A stretch of 64,000 bases of DNA from Hofstenia miamia. Its lineage: Eukaryota > Xenacoelomorpha > Acoela. Positions 1 to 12,398 of this stretch are shown here, in pieces; within the stretch, counting starts at the first letter, position 1, and each line of letters begins with the position of its first letter. A program made the translations under genes and the position numbers. The DNA lies in assembly GCA_004352715.1 (NCBI GenBank), contig SCFE01000089.1:1287745-1351744 (forward strand), given 5' to 3'. The notes beneath the pieces are model-generated. The model was given only the letters and a program-made list of their open reading frames with translations, made no database searches and was not told the origin of the DNA.

Positions 1-30
<30 letters not shown>
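1..30. repeat. (AT)n microsatellite
   Basis: The window opens inside a pure AT dinucleotide run, so its true length is unknown. Confidence 0.95.
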
Positions 31-32
<2 letters not shown>

Positions 33-264
33 TCTTATGCTTCTTTGGGAATTGGTGTTTTGTATTGAACACAGTGTCATTTCAAAGGAGACAGAGCGCT
101 AATGCCGTTCCGGGCTAAATTTTTTAGCAAAGATCAAAGAAATGCATTGAAATCTCTTAGTTAAGAGTTTTTAAGCATAATGTTAAAACAGAAAATTTTT
201 AGTTGAAATTTTCATTTATGTTGGGATTCAACAATGCCAACCAGGAAGCCAGTAGACAAAGCTG

Positions 265-268
<4 letters not shown>

Positions 269-295
<27 letters not shown>
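269..295. repeat. (TA)n microsatellite
   Basis: Uninterrupted TA dinucleotide run of about 27 bp. Confidence 0.95.
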
Positions 296-1926
296 CAAGC
301 GTAACCAGCCCATGCAATTTAGGGGGGAAAAGGAAAAATATAATTATGTTCTAATAAGTTACTTAACATTTTTCCCTCCACAGCAAAGTTTTTGAATGTG
401 ACAATAATTAATATTAATTAAACTCTGTCCCAGTTAATAAGTAAATGGAGTAGTATGATATAAACACGAGCATAATTTCAAGTTTTGATTTTCATTTTTT
501 TATAATATGCACAAGATCCTAAACTATCTAATTCAAGCCAAAGCCATGGTATTTACGCTATAATAAAACACCAATTATTGATATAAAATTTTACTTATTA
601 AGTGGGACTGAGTTTATTCAAAATTGATAGGATTCTGTATTCCTGTGTATGTCTCACAATTACGTGCCCGTCTCACGATAAATTTGAAAATAGAATAGAA
701 AAAAATTTTATTATTGAAATTGTTTTAAGCCATTTGTCCATCATCTCACACTAAAGTTCCAAAAAAGTTTTTGAAATAACTCTAGTGTGCATGTAAGAAA
801 AATTCTAAATTAATTTGGCCTTGTATATGTCTTTTATTCTATTTTGACAGAGGCTAAACCATAAACTAAACTAAGTGATGCACAGCACTTTGGAACAGAG
901 ATATAAGTGGGCGGTTCAAGCCATGGGACAGGATGGGGCAGCACTGTTCGGGGTTGATATGGGGCAAGATGTTCTAAAGTGGGTGTCCCATGGTTTAAAA
1001 GTGGGTCGAAACAACACCTGATTTGAGAAAAACAGAAAATTGCCCATTTTAGAGATTGGATCTAGTAGTTTTCTTACATCAAAGGTCCCTGTTTGATAAA
1101 ATTTGGATTTACTTTTAAATTTTTAGCATTTTGATTGGATTCTATTTAATAGTGCTTATAAGAACTCTTTGATCTTATTTTCGTTAATGGTTTTCACAAT
1201 TGCACTGGAAGTAGTGGTGTCACATAGCAATATCACGGGAAATGGAACCTTTTCTAAGATACTGTTTCCTTTGATTACTACACTTTAAGTCAATTGCAGG
1301 AATAAAATCTCAATCTTCCTGATGGCTAGGATTAGTCAAAATTCCAGCAATTGACCAAAGGATATCTATTTGGTGAATCACAGAAATTGGTGCTATTTGC
1401 AATTTTTCTTTGCAAACATTTGTGATGTTATATGTAGAGACAAAGTGTTAGCCTACCAAGGGGAGTTCTCGCTCCCTTAATACGTTCTGCTAATAATTAG
1501 GAAGTTAATTTGATTGGAAATTCATAATTTCGGAATATTCTGTTCAGCTAAAGAATATATATACGCACCTACATAAAAACATTTAAGTATATATTATAAC
1601 AATTGAATTAATGCATATTTTCAAAAATATTTGATAAAAATGAATACATGCATGGAAAATTTTTGAATTCTGAGAGGATGCAGAGTGATTCTTAGCGTAG
1701 GTATCGAAATATTTGTCATCAATTACAATTCGCTGTCATTTGCATGGTAAGTGCTTATGTTAAGTATATTTCCGTAATACTGAAGAAATTTAATGAGCTT
1801 GCACCAACTCTAAACGTGTTTCAAATAGTTCAAGACTTAACACTCATAATTTTTCTTAAAAATGGAAGCACTTCAAAGGTTCGGAGTCAAAACTTTTGTG
1901 AAATTTATAAATAAGAGCCACCCTAA

Positions 1927-1945
1927 ATATATATATATATATATA
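1927..1945. repeat. (AT)n microsatellite
   Basis: Uninterrupted AT run of about 19 bp. Confidence 0.9.
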
Positions 1946-2084
1946 GGCTTTTAAAAGAATTGTATAATACAACGAATAATAGTCTAATTATATTCATAAA
2001 TATGCTTTTTTGTACATTCTTAATGTTTCAACTTTGTTTCTTTTATGCTCTACTAGGTCATAGGAGGAAGCCTCAATTTGACGC

Positions 2085-2115
<31 letters not shown>
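2085..2115. repeat. (TA)n microsatellite
   Basis: Uninterrupted TA run of about 31 bp directly after ACGCG. Confidence 0.95.
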
Positions 2116-2118
<3 letters not shown>

Positions 2119-5100
2119 GTGCATAAAAATTAAGGTCTCTTAACTTTCTTACAATACTGCATTCAGGTATTTTCTGTGCAAAGTTATACTTTTTGAAAAA
2201 AAGTCCTGTAGAGATATTTGATTTGTCTTTTGATAATTGAATTTGATAAAAATTATTTATCAATTTACCGTGTTTTCTGAAAAATAATGCAAAAGTTCAC
2301 TAAATATATTTATTAGATACTTTGTGCAATATTTCACCCAAATTTAAAAATACATAAAATACTATGGCTGTAAATTTTAAAAGTTGCTGTAAATGTTCTA
2401 ATGATATAAGCGTTACCTCAAAGCAACGCATTAATAATATTACTTGGTTAACAGTCTGAAAAGTATTAATAATATTAAAATTAATATATTTTCTTGGTTT
2501 TCATCTTTATCTTATTCATCTGTTATTATTTAAGTGCGTTTCTACGCAATTTCTAAATATTCCTTTGAATATCTATTTAGATTTTGTGAGCTAATTAGCA
2601 TAATAATGACTTAATTGAATTTAAAAAACTCACCAATGTATTGTTAATTCTTCTTTTCAAACATTTGATATTTGCGAATTATTAAGGAAAACAATATAAA
2701 ATATACAATTGAAAATATGACTAGCTTTACATAACAGATACCAGATAATATATATTACATAGCGAATAGCACCTGCAATTTATATAAATATAATTATGCA
2801 GTGGCAGAGTAGTGTGTTTTATTTAGAATAATTGTACTCAGAGCATTCCAAAATCACTCATATTCATATCCCATTGAGTTATAGCCTAATTGCTATGGAA
2901 TATTTATATTATGAAGATTTTTTTTTATTTTCATTGCTAAGTTAGCGTTGAGGTACCCAAAATATGTGACCCGTTTGTGTCTCTGGTCCTTGGCCACTCT
3001 CGGGTAAAATACTCAAAACAAACCCTAAGATCGCTGAGAGACTGGTTACTATGTGACACCATGTAATCATCAAAACCTTGATCTGTTCAGAGCAAAAAGA
3101 AAAATTGTTCACTGACTACGAATATACATAAAGTTGTGTTTATGAGTTCGAACTAGGTTGTTATCTATCCGCTGTAATTCAAAATTACATATTAGAGGTA
3201 ATGTGTTGTGTATGTCATTTACATAAAATATATCAAGACCAAAGATAAAGACTTTTAAATGTGCTTCTTTACAAAACCTCAATAGAAAATGTCTCAATTT
3301 TGCCCCATCCCTTATGTTGCGGCTTTTTTAACAATCAAAGTATTTAAGTATATAATGATAAAGTTCTACATGTAGATTTAGCTATTTGCAAGGTATATAT
3401 TCTACGAGAGATTTGTGTCCTTAGTGAGCTCTTGTTATATTAAACGGGCAGTTTTAAAGAACTCCCTGGGTTCCCTTACCTTAGCATTCTAGGCGATCAC
3501 AAAATAAAGGGCAATGTTCCTAGATTTTGCAAATAATGAAATTTACCTAAATATTTTAAACATGTTGCTCACTGTGATACGGAGGACCAACAGAAAGTCA
3601 TATTATTTTCACAAAAAAATGCGATGTGAATTCCAAATTTTGAACTGACGAAATGTGTTTGTCCTTCTGTCGATGATAAGGACATCTGACATTAATGCTG
3701 ACCGTTTTAGATTGTTTTGCTTTGATTTTAATGTCTAGAGGCGGAACGCAGGTCACTCTGATCGATTGCTAGTGGAATAGAAGTTTTCACGTTAATTTTG
3801 ACGTTATTAGCAAGTCAATCCACCCAATCTGATTCATCAGATGTAGTTGATACCACCTCTAATGCTCACTACGATATACCAAGAATGGTGATGTGAATAT
3901 TTTTACAGAGATGGTATGCGACATGTGAGATGCAATACCTGTTCTTTATACAGTAGTTGTTAGGCAATATTCACATAAAATGAAATTAACAGCTATTACA
4001 GAAGAAAACTGGTAGAGATGTATAAAGAGCAAATAGCACCAGACCAGGAGTGTACACGACGAGTGCTCAGATGAGCTCAGCCCACCTTTATATTTATATT
4101 TTGCCTATAAACCCTTCCTAAAGTTACATTGCGGTACGTGTGTTGCATTTTTATTTGTTGCGAAATCATATTGTTCAAAATATAACATTAAAATACAGTA
4201 CTTTATTTAGAGTGAACCTTTACGCAACCGAGGATCCCGGTACTGGTCCGGTGGTTAACAATTAGTCCTGGCTCCGATAGCATTGGTTACACTAGAGTAA
4301 AATGTAAAGGAGGAAAAAACCAATGTAATTCAAAACGCATTAATATTTAAAAAAAACAAAATATATTTTCTCAAAACTAAGTTTATGACGGCAGATTTGT
4401 ATGTAATAAATTTGAGGCAGAACGTGCTTCATACAAAATTTCCAACAATGACCCATCTACATTCACGATATCACAGTATTTTTCACACACTGCACTTTAG
4501 CCAGAAATGTTATTAAGAATATTCGACGTTATCTGATCACTCCATTTCTTCGATAGTGTCTTAACAGTCAGGCCACTTTGTTTAAACAAATGAATTTCAA
4601 AGTCCACATAAAAGCTCAAAAGAACCAAATCAACTGAAAAATTCCAATGAAATATTTATTGATAGCTTTTCAAAAGAAATCAAAGAACCAAATGCTGAGT
4701 GAGCTAATTATAGCTATGTGTGTGTCCATGACCTAGTAGGTCATGGTGGGTCATATGTTCTTTGAGTAAAGGTTTTATGCGACGATCTTAACCTTTGATA
4801 TCTTTGTACATTTTAAACTGGCTTGTTGCTTAACTAGTACCTGATCCTGTTAAGCTGGTCCCGGTCCCACGACTCTAATTAAGAGCCCCTTGTTAAATAT
4901 TTAGGAGCAAAGTTCTGCATCAGACCGTCTGATGGACACTACCTACTATATTGAAGAACACAAAGGACAGTGATTAGCAACTGTTCCACCAGTGAGTACT
5001 TCATCGACAAACATTGATGTTATGATTTCGGCAGCTACGTATAATAAAGACTTTGCTAATAAAGTTGAAAAAACACATGTATGCCGTATACAATGATGTA

Positions 5101-6180
5101 TAGAAATTTGCAATATTGTCATACACTTTTCCATGGAGATGCATAGCTTAAGATATTGTGAACACATTTCATATTGATTAAAAGGAGGAAATTGATGTCT
5201 TTCAAGTTACAGTATCTATCTCCATCTTCTCATCATGAGTTAATGTTGCCAGCAATAGAAAAAGCTTTGTGTTGCCACCAATAGAAAATGTTTGGGGATT
5301 GAGCTGTTTTGATCAATCACAAATAGATGAATTGTTTAGAATATCAAAAACATATTTTCTTGGATGCAACCCTGGAGATGAAGGGGAATTTTTGTCGTTA
5401 GGAGAATTTCCCTAATAAGAATACGCTGGAACTTATTTGTTCATTTGTTACTGACCGGACTAATTTAAACTCTCGTCATCAATCAGTCATATAGGAAAGA
5501 TTGAAACATTTTTTAAAAATGAAAATTCATTCTGCATTTATTATTTTGAAAGCCATGGTGTGGAGTGCATCGATATTCTGAGGTAAAGAAATCAATGTCT
5601 TCGAATTTACTGAAATAGCAGCTATAGTTGATATCCTTGTTTGTCTATTAACATCCTACATTCATTGGCGATACCTACAAGGGAATATAAATTTCTACCA
5701 CATGCAGAAAATTGCGTTTGAACCTTCATCTAAAGTGAATGAGAAGCTTGCAATTTAAATTTACCAAACAAAATTGTAATAGATATTTGCCAGAAAAAAG
5801 ATTTTTTTTAAACCCTACACTTAATATTTTAAAAATTTCGTCAGTGGTAGTTTATTATTAGCCTTAACAAAAAGTGAGGCAACATAATTAAAGAGTAGTT
5901 ACAATGCATTTGAAATGTTATTCTAAATGCACAAATTTCTCCATATGACCAAAATAACATCTTAGATGTTTCAATGGTTTTTATATTTTCTTAAACTTAT
6001 TGCTTACAGCAGGTTATTTTGTTCAATTGAATATTGTTATTTGCATGATACATTATAGATAAGATGATAAGCAAAATGTGAAATCATACTATCTTTAAAA
6101 ACACTAAAAACTTAGATTTGGCCTACTTAGAATTATATTTTATAATGTTTATTGATCATTTCAATTTTTTGGAAGCTTTT

Positions 6181-6210
6181 AGCGCCTCAACATCTCTTAA
6201 GCGAGGCGCT
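6181..6210. repeat. GC-rich inverted repeat (hairpin)
   Basis: AGCGCCTC at 6181-6188 is the exact reverse complement of GAGGCGCT at 6203-6210, with a 14-nt loop. The flanking TTTT and GAAA extend the stem by wobble and A-T pairs. It stands out in a very AT-rich stretch and could be the terminus of a foldback or MITE-type element. No partner copy was found. Confidence 0.6.
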
Positions 6211-7109
6211 GAAATAATATTTTTTATATTTCATTAGCCATACATCTCTTATTAGAAAGTAACTTAAGTATTTTTCTATGTTGTGTTCACACAGCAACTA
6301 TGCGAAATAAAATAAGGTCATTGGATGAAACAAAAATATCTTAATTGAGCATATTTTAACAAATAATAATTTCTTGAATCCATGAATTAATCTAGTTTGG
6401 TATATTCCAGTGATTTACTTTGATTCCCATAAGTATAACTTATTCAGAGTGATTTCGTTAGTTGGGCTGTTCAGAAACATTCTCATCTTCTTTGTTATTA
6501 CCACCAACAAACAGCTACAAACAAATGCCAATAAGCTATTAATTAACAACATTTTAAGTGACATAATTTTGTGTCCTTCTGCTTTATTTTAAAGACTGTA
6601 AATTGTTAACATTAATTGTAAATTAATATTTAATGAACTCTCTGTAATTAATTTTGGTAATTTACGCAAGAATATTGTACATTTTATTAATTCACAGAAA
6701 ATTTACTCCTCATATTTTTAGAATATAAATGCTTAAATATTAATCTCAACAATTACACGATATACAAGCAGTTGAAAATTTTGCAATTCTGTTATTGATG
6801 CATGTCTAAGGCTCTACATTTTGAGTCCTTGGAAATTCATTGTTTATTTCGTAGAACTTAAATATCATCTATAAGTTATTAGGTAAAACCAATTTTTAAA
6901 ATGTCTAAGTCTAATTATGCAATTAAATTCAATAACATTAGCATATTATAATATTATAATACAGCCTTCATAAATGTTTCTAATAGCATAATAAAAGAAT
7001 CCTACTACAAGTACAGTTGTCACATTAGCCTAAAAATGATCGAAGATATTCAACAGAGCTATTTCTGTTTCCAGATATTTTCAATTTCATCAGATGCTTA
7101 TGAAAAACT

Positions 7110-8170
7110 AACTGATATTTTGCCATTGTCTTCTTAAAGAACACTGCGCAAGTCGTTAGGCAAGATTTATATCAACAAAACCTTTTCCAAACACCTTATT
7201 GACTCTGTTTTTACTTCACTTGAGAAGAACATTTACTGATATTGTTTGATAATTCATGACGAGATATAAATTAGAGCTTCAATATCACCAATGGCATATT
7301 TTTGGAAATGCAGAAAATACATCCAATGTGAAAGCAAATACTATACTTGCAATCATGGTGAAATGCTTGAATGGAGGTCCTCATTTTGTTGTTCGTTTAA
7401 TTTAGGTTGCAAATCCTACTGATCCCTATAAAGCTGTTATTTCAACTGGGGATGACAATCGTTTAGATTACCTTCTTAAGGCTGCAAATGTTTTTTGCAG
7501 TAAGGGCACCTGTAAATAGAAAACATAGAATGAAATCATTAACGAAGGAAATGTATTTGGATAGTGACGCACTTTGAATGCTTTGGTTGGGTTAACCAAT
7601 TTTTTATTATCCCAAGAAGGCATTCAATTTGGGCTCTTGGGTCAGATTCAGTATGATTATCTTGAGCTTACATTTGGACGATACCGACATGGCTTTGGTG
7701 GAAACTAATTTATTTCTGTGGTCAGATATATGGCAGCTTTAAAACTCATGCATTACAAATTTTGAATAATTTGAACATATATTCTAAAGACTTACCATGT
7801 GTTTGCATATGTGAACAGTGTGAAGCTTCTTTCAGTTCTGATGATCTAGAAATTGTAAGCAGTGTTTTTGAGAAAACCTCAATTTCTCTGGAACAATAGC
7901 AAAATTGGGTTGCATTTCATGTTGCTGGTTATGGGAGATACTGATTGTGAAAATGTTGACAACACATTTACTGCAGCTTTATCAAGAAGTTCCTTAAAAT
8001 TTCCTTCGGATAATTTATTTTACGACGTTTCTGGGTGCTACGCTATAATATATTTGATCTACTTCCAGAGAAATCTAAAGGGTGCGCAAATTATATTAAA
8101 AATCTTTTTGTTTTGTACGCTACTTTACTATGATTTCTTGAAGACAATTGCAAATTACTTACAAACATAG
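7110..8170 (+). pseudogene. P-element/THAP9-like transposase, decayed
   Basis: The three forward frames carry, in the right order, short blocks typical of P-element-like (THAP9-type) transposases. There is an LRTLRKSL-type block near 7130-7160. A decayed catalytic-region block follows near 7245-7270 (LIIHDEI where relatives have a D-E-M/I motif). Next come KANTILAIMVKCLNGG near 7330-7380, YLELTFGRYRHGFGGN near 7655-7710 (relatives: FGRYRQLSGGN) and HVAGY near 7917-7931. The last block is SRSSLKFPSDNL near 7985-8025. The blocks are separated by several stops and at least two frame changes, so no functional protein is made. The longest residual frame is 7862-8170. No THAP zinc finger or terminal inverted repeat was recognised. 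Family assignment rests on motif recall. Confidence 0.7.
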
Positions 8171-8537
8171 TTCCACCGATAGAGGTGAGATGAATAAACT
8201 AAAAGATTTTTTTAAACAAATTCACTGCAGATGGAACTCAAAGCAAAAAAATTACGATCCAGTTAGAGTTATTAAATGTATTTTAGAATTTTTTTCTGTA
8301 TAAACTCAATGTGTATTGCTATAATTTTAATTTTGTATGTAGTATTGAGTAAACATTCCAATATCTTATATAATATTCTTTATAGTGGTGATAGTTACAT
8401 TAATTAGCTAAGAACCTCCTGCCTTCACATTTTAAGATAACTAATTAAATTTCAACCATAATAAATTTTGCGAAACTCTATTAACAATATTGCGTGAAGA
8501 CATTAGACGAAATTTAGTTGAAAACCCCTTATGTTTT

Positions 8538-8573
<36 letters not shown>
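8538..8573. repeat. (CTA)12 microsatellite
   Basis: Twelve perfect CTA/TAC units just upstream of the LINE ORF1. The same trinucleotide recurs inside ORF2 of this LINE (11635-11661) and, complemented, at 13654-13679. Confidence 0.95.
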
Positions 8574-8653
8574 TTTATGCAAAATTAAAACAATAATTAA
8601 AGCATTTTTATACATAGAGATTCCTTTGAATTATCTACTGTATTAATTTCTGG

Positions 8654-9736
8654 ATGGATACTGAAAATGTTTATTCTCCTGGAATATCTAATTTTTCTGC
8701 TGATGACGAATACATAAAGGAAATATGTGACAATCTCGATAAACTGGTTAGTGATCTATCGAAACTGGTTACAAGTAAAAAACAACTAAATACATCTACG
8801 TTTTTCGATATGTCAAGAGCAGCAAACAATATTAAAACGAAATTGTGCCATTTTATGACTAATCAAATATTGAAAACAGAAGATATATTGAAGACAAATA
8901 TCTCTCGTGAACCGAGACACTTTGCAGAAGCTGTGGAAACTGCTACTAACCCAATCTCATATGCTGAAGCTACTAAGAGATCTATGCAAACTGTTGTTGT
9001 AAACTACTCAAATGGAGCTGTTTCAAATGAGGACATTGAGGCATTTGAAAAGCAAGTAAGTAGGCCGTTTAAAGATAAAAGTATTTGCTGCAGTAGAATA
9101 CGTGGGACGAAGTCAGGAAAGATACTGTTGGACATGCCTGATTCTAAATCAGCTAAGAAAACTGTAGATATTATATCCTCAATGAAATTTGATACTAATA
9201 TTGCCTCAAAGTTAAAACCAACTATGATGATAAGTGGAATCTCGCAGTGCACCAAAATCGATAATATTTTTACTGAAACAGTCAAAAAAGACAATGATAA
9301 AATTTTTAAGGAGGGCACAACTCTTAAAGTTTTATTTAGTTTTAAAAATAAAGCAGGATCTCAGAACGCCGTAATTATGGTAACACCTTATGAGCGTCAG
9401 TTGATTCTTAATGATAATGGTAAGGTAAAAATTGATCACAAAATTTGTGAAGTTACTGATTTTATTCGTCCTCGACAATGTCTCAAGTGTGGTAAGTTTA
9501 ATCATTCATTAAAACACTGTAAACAAGATGAAATATGTGCATATTGTGGAGGTAATCATGACTCGAGGCAATGTAATAGGAAAGATCAAAATGGACGACA
9601 TTTTTGTTCAAATTGTAAGGTAGATGGTCACGGATCTCGTTCGCATGAGTGTTTAGAATACAAAAAGGCAATAAGCCGGTTGATCGCTATCACTGATTGG
9701 GGGACTGGTAGTCCACCCAACGTTCTGGTAAAATGA
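8654..9736 (+). CDS. LINE ORF1, gag-like protein with three zinc knuckles
   Basis: Intact 360-codon frame. ORF1 proteins of this group bind the element's RNA and assemble the retrotransposition particle. The N-terminal 110 residues are polar and helical in character. The middle part (about 110-290) fits the ORF1 RNA-recognition-like region only loosely. The C-terminus has three consecutive CCHC-type knuckles: CLKCGKFNHSLKHC near residue 276, CAYCGGNHDSRQC near 295 and CSNCKVDGHGSRSHEC near 318. The frame closes with a single TGA at 9734-9736. The same frame then stays open straight into ORF2. The start at 8654 is the first ATG after the leader. Confidence 0.85.
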   Translation: MDTENVYSPGISNFSADDEYIKEICDNLDKLVSDLSKLVTSKKQLNTSTFFDMSRAANNIKTKLCHFMTNQILKTEDILKTNISREPRHFAEAVETATNPISYAEATKRSMQTVVVNYSNGAVSNEDIEAFEKQVSRPFKDKSICCSRIRGTKSGKILLDMPDSKSAKKTVDIISSMKFDTNIASKLKPTMMISGISQCTKIDNIFTETVKKDNDKIFKEGTTLKVLFSFKNKAGSQNAVIMVTPYERQLILNDNGKVKIDHKICEVTDFIRPRQCLKCGKFNHSLKHCKQDEICAYCGGNHDSRQCNRKDQNGRHFCSNCKVDGHGSRSHECLEYKKAISRLIAITDWGTGSPPNVLVK

Positions 9737-12305
9737 CTTGATAATGATAAGGATGCATCACAAAATCTGTGCTATTATTATACTAACTCAAAATCTCTAT
9801 CCAATAAAATGGGCGAATTCTGTACTGTATTATGCACGTATAACGTAGACATAGCTATTGTAAGTGAGACGTGGGCTCACGAGTATAATGACTCCTATGC
9901 GAAGCAGCAAATTGATACACATAAGGTTTTTCAAATTTGTAGATCACACGAAGGTGGTGGCGTATCAATATATGTTAATTTCAATCTAACTGCTTATGAA
10001 GCTTTCCGGGTCAATGATCCTGATGTAGGAGATCTAATTGGTGTATTTGTAAAAGAGAAAAAGATTGTAACACTTGTAGTGGGTGTATATCGATGTACAA
10101 ATGAATATTCTGTTGCGGCATTTCAAAAGCTTGATAACATGATAATAAGCAAGGTTAGTGAGAATAATGGTAGATATAATCGACTGCTGATAGCTGGAGA
10201 TTTTAACAAAAGTCCGGTTGTTACTATATCACACATGCTAAATGTGATGTCTATCGTTGATTTTGCTACAAGGAAGAGAAATAAACTCGATAAAGTACTG
10301 GTTTCTTTTTCAAATTGTTTAAGTAAACCTGAGAAGCTACCGAATCTTGGACTGTCAGACCATTGTGGAATTTTAATTCGTCCTGCAAAACCTGTCCCTA
10401 AAAAGGTAATCTATTCTGGTATATTATATGATAAGCGCGAAAATCATCATAAAAATGTTGAACTTTTTCTTTTGAATTATAACTGGAGTAATATTGCTCA
10501 TATCAGTGATGTTAATGTACAAGCATATGCGATTTATGATGTAATTCGGCGTGCTTTCAAACTATATCCTGCAAAGAAGATAGAAATAACTAATAAAGAT
10601 CCCTTGTGGATTACTCCGCATATTAAAGCTTTGTTGAATTTAAAGCACTCAGCATCAAAACGAGGCAATAGATCCAAGGAAAAAGAACTCCATATTAAAA
10701 TTGAGCAGATAATAAAATCTGAATCGACAAGAAATTTTTGTGCAAACTCAACAGCATGGTGGAAGCATACGAATAAACATAGAAATCGATTTAAAAAGAA
10801 CAAATCTTTTGAGATGCTTTTGTCAACGTATGACAATAATTTACACGCCTCTGAGGATATTAATAAATATTTTTGTGACATTTGTACTTCAAGTCACTCA
10901 GCTGAATGTAACTACAGTGACGTTTTTTCCACTGGAGTGACTGTAGAGGAGTACCAAGTGTATAGAATGTTATTAAAAGTTGACGTCAACAAAAGTTCAG
11001 GAATGTTTCCAGGATGGTTTTGGCGAAAACAAGCTTTAGGCTTGGCCCTGCCTTTATGCATAATATGGAACAACAGTTTGAGGCAACAAATTTTTCCTGA
11101 AGTTTGGAAACAGGATATCCTTGTACCACTTCCTAAAAAGACAAATGTTCAGCTGATAAAACATCTTAGACCAGTTGTTATTACGGAACTACCAGCACGG
11201 CTGTTTGAACGCTACGTTGATGAAATCTACGGTGATATGCTTAGGAAAGCCTTTGGATCAGATCAGTTTGCATACACGAAAGGAAAATCGGCCGATCAAG
11301 CACTTGTTTTACTACTGTCAACCTGGCGAGAACACATTGATCTCAGGCCATCAGTGTTTAGCGTGGTCTTATTTGATTACGAGAAGGCCTTCAACATGGT
11401 AGAGCATGATGTTATCTTAAGTCGAATTGCAGAAACCAAAGCATGTGAAATTGTCCCATGGTTTGCTAGTTTTCTGTATCGTCGATCCGTGCAGACCCGT
11501 ATTGGTACGGACATATCATCACCAAGAGTTAAAACTAGGGGTGTACCAGAAGGCACAGTTGCAGGACCAAAGTTGTTTCCATTAATGATAAACAACCTCA
11601 GCCCGAAGTATCAAAGAAACATGTTTGTTAAATATACTACTACTACTACTACTACTACTATTCACTAACGCCCAAGAAGAAGTAGACAATGTAATTCTTC
11701 ACAGTATTAGAAATGGCCTTAAGATAAACACTGAAAAAACGATCGAATTTGTTATTAATACGACAAATTCCATGCTTGATCCGCCTCCACTATTTATTGA
11801 CGGTAACAAGATTGCTCGATCAAGAGATATCAGTCTACTTGGACTTAAAATTGATAATAAACTCATGCTTACTGCTGAGATAAATAGCCGGATTACCACT
11901 GGAAATCGGATGTTAATATTTCTTCATTATATGAAAAATATTGGGTATAGAATGCGTGAACTTCAAACTGTATATCGATCTTATATTGAATCCAAATTGA
12001 CATATGCACCACTTTCCTTATGCGGAACCAAATATCAAAGGTTGGATAGCGTAGCATCACGTGCGTCTGATATCATTGGAAAAGCTCAACGTAAACCATC
12101 TAAATTTATTGAAGCCTGTATTATAGACGAGTTTATCAAATCACGGTCAAGTCAAAGCCACCCATTACATAGTTTGACAAAAAACATTACACTATCGTCA
12201 TCATCTCGAAAACGACTTTATCATTTGCCGAAAGCTCGCACAAATCATGGGAAACGAACTTTAGGCTTTGCAGGTGCATCCTTATCAAATTTATCAAATT
12301 TGTAA
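9737..12305 (+). pseudogene. LINE ORF2: endonuclease-reverse transcriptase, disrupted at the RT active site
   Basis: The ORF2 protein nicks target DNA and reverse-transcribes the element RNA. Endonuclease landmarks are YTNSKSLSNKMGEF just upstream of the ATG at 9809, VSETW, LLIAGDFNKSP and LSDHCGIL. RT landmarks are LRPVVITELPARLFERYV, VVLFDYEKAFNMVEHD (motif A Asp present) and TRGVPEGTVAGPKLF. Where relatives have the YxDD box, this copy reads FVKY and then a (TAC)9 microsatellite (11635-11661). Both catalytic aspartates are lost and the frame shifts by +1. The downstream RT/C-terminal part resumes in another frame from about 11664 (NAQEEVDNVILHS) to the TAA at 12305. In-frame coding starts before 9809, so the first ATG may not be the true start. 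Confidence 0.85.
11635..11661. repeat. (TAC)9 microsatellite inside the RT gene
   Basis: Nine perfect TAC units exactly where the RT catalytic box should be. They encode a run of Thr in the original frame. Confidence 0.95.
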
Positions 12306-12342
12306 ATAACTTGTTGCTCTGGCATAAGAGCATAATAAAGAT

Positions 12343-12398
12343 TACTTTACTTTACTTTACCACGACCACGACTGACCACGACTGACCACGACCACGAC
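12343..12398. repeat. LINE tail (TTTAC)n followed by a CCACGA-type tandem repeat
   Basis: Three to four TTTAC units end the LINE. They are followed at once by imperfect CCACGA/CTGACCACGA units that run into the assembly gap. The second repeat may be the target site or a satellite array, which would explain why the assembly broke here. Confidence 0.8.

Larger units (their letters stand above)
31..7109. other. intergenic, no gene recognised
   Basis: AT-rich sequence with only short, low-complexity open frames of fewer than 105 codons and no recognisable domain. It contains (AT)n runs at 269-295, 1927-1945 and 2085-2115. There is a 10-bp inverted repeat near 920-997 around a G-rich spacer and a compact GC-rich hairpin at 6181-6210. 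I see no exon-like frame bounded by splice signals. Confidence 0.6.
8574..12398 (+). mobile_element. APE-type non-LTR retrotransposon (Jockey/CR1-like LINE)
   Basis: Nearly full-length LINE: a short leader, ORF1 with three zinc knuckles (8654-9736), then ORF2 with an apurinic-type endonuclease, a reverse transcriptase and a C-terminal region (about 9737-12305). It ends in a short 3' UTR with AATAAAG and a (TTTAC)n tail at about 12343-12360. That tail runs straight into a (CCACGA)-type tandem repeat and an assembly gap. The order gag-like ORF1 / endonuclease-RT ORF2 / short-repeat tail is characteristic of the Jockey-CR1-I group. I cannot place the clade more precisely without a tree. The copy is inactive as it stands (see ORF2). 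Confidence 0.88.

Noticed and set aside
11625-11663. Poly-Leu start of the frame at 11625 as a signal peptide
   Set aside because: The Leu run is only the (TAC)9 microsatellite read in another frame. The rest is LINE ORF2.
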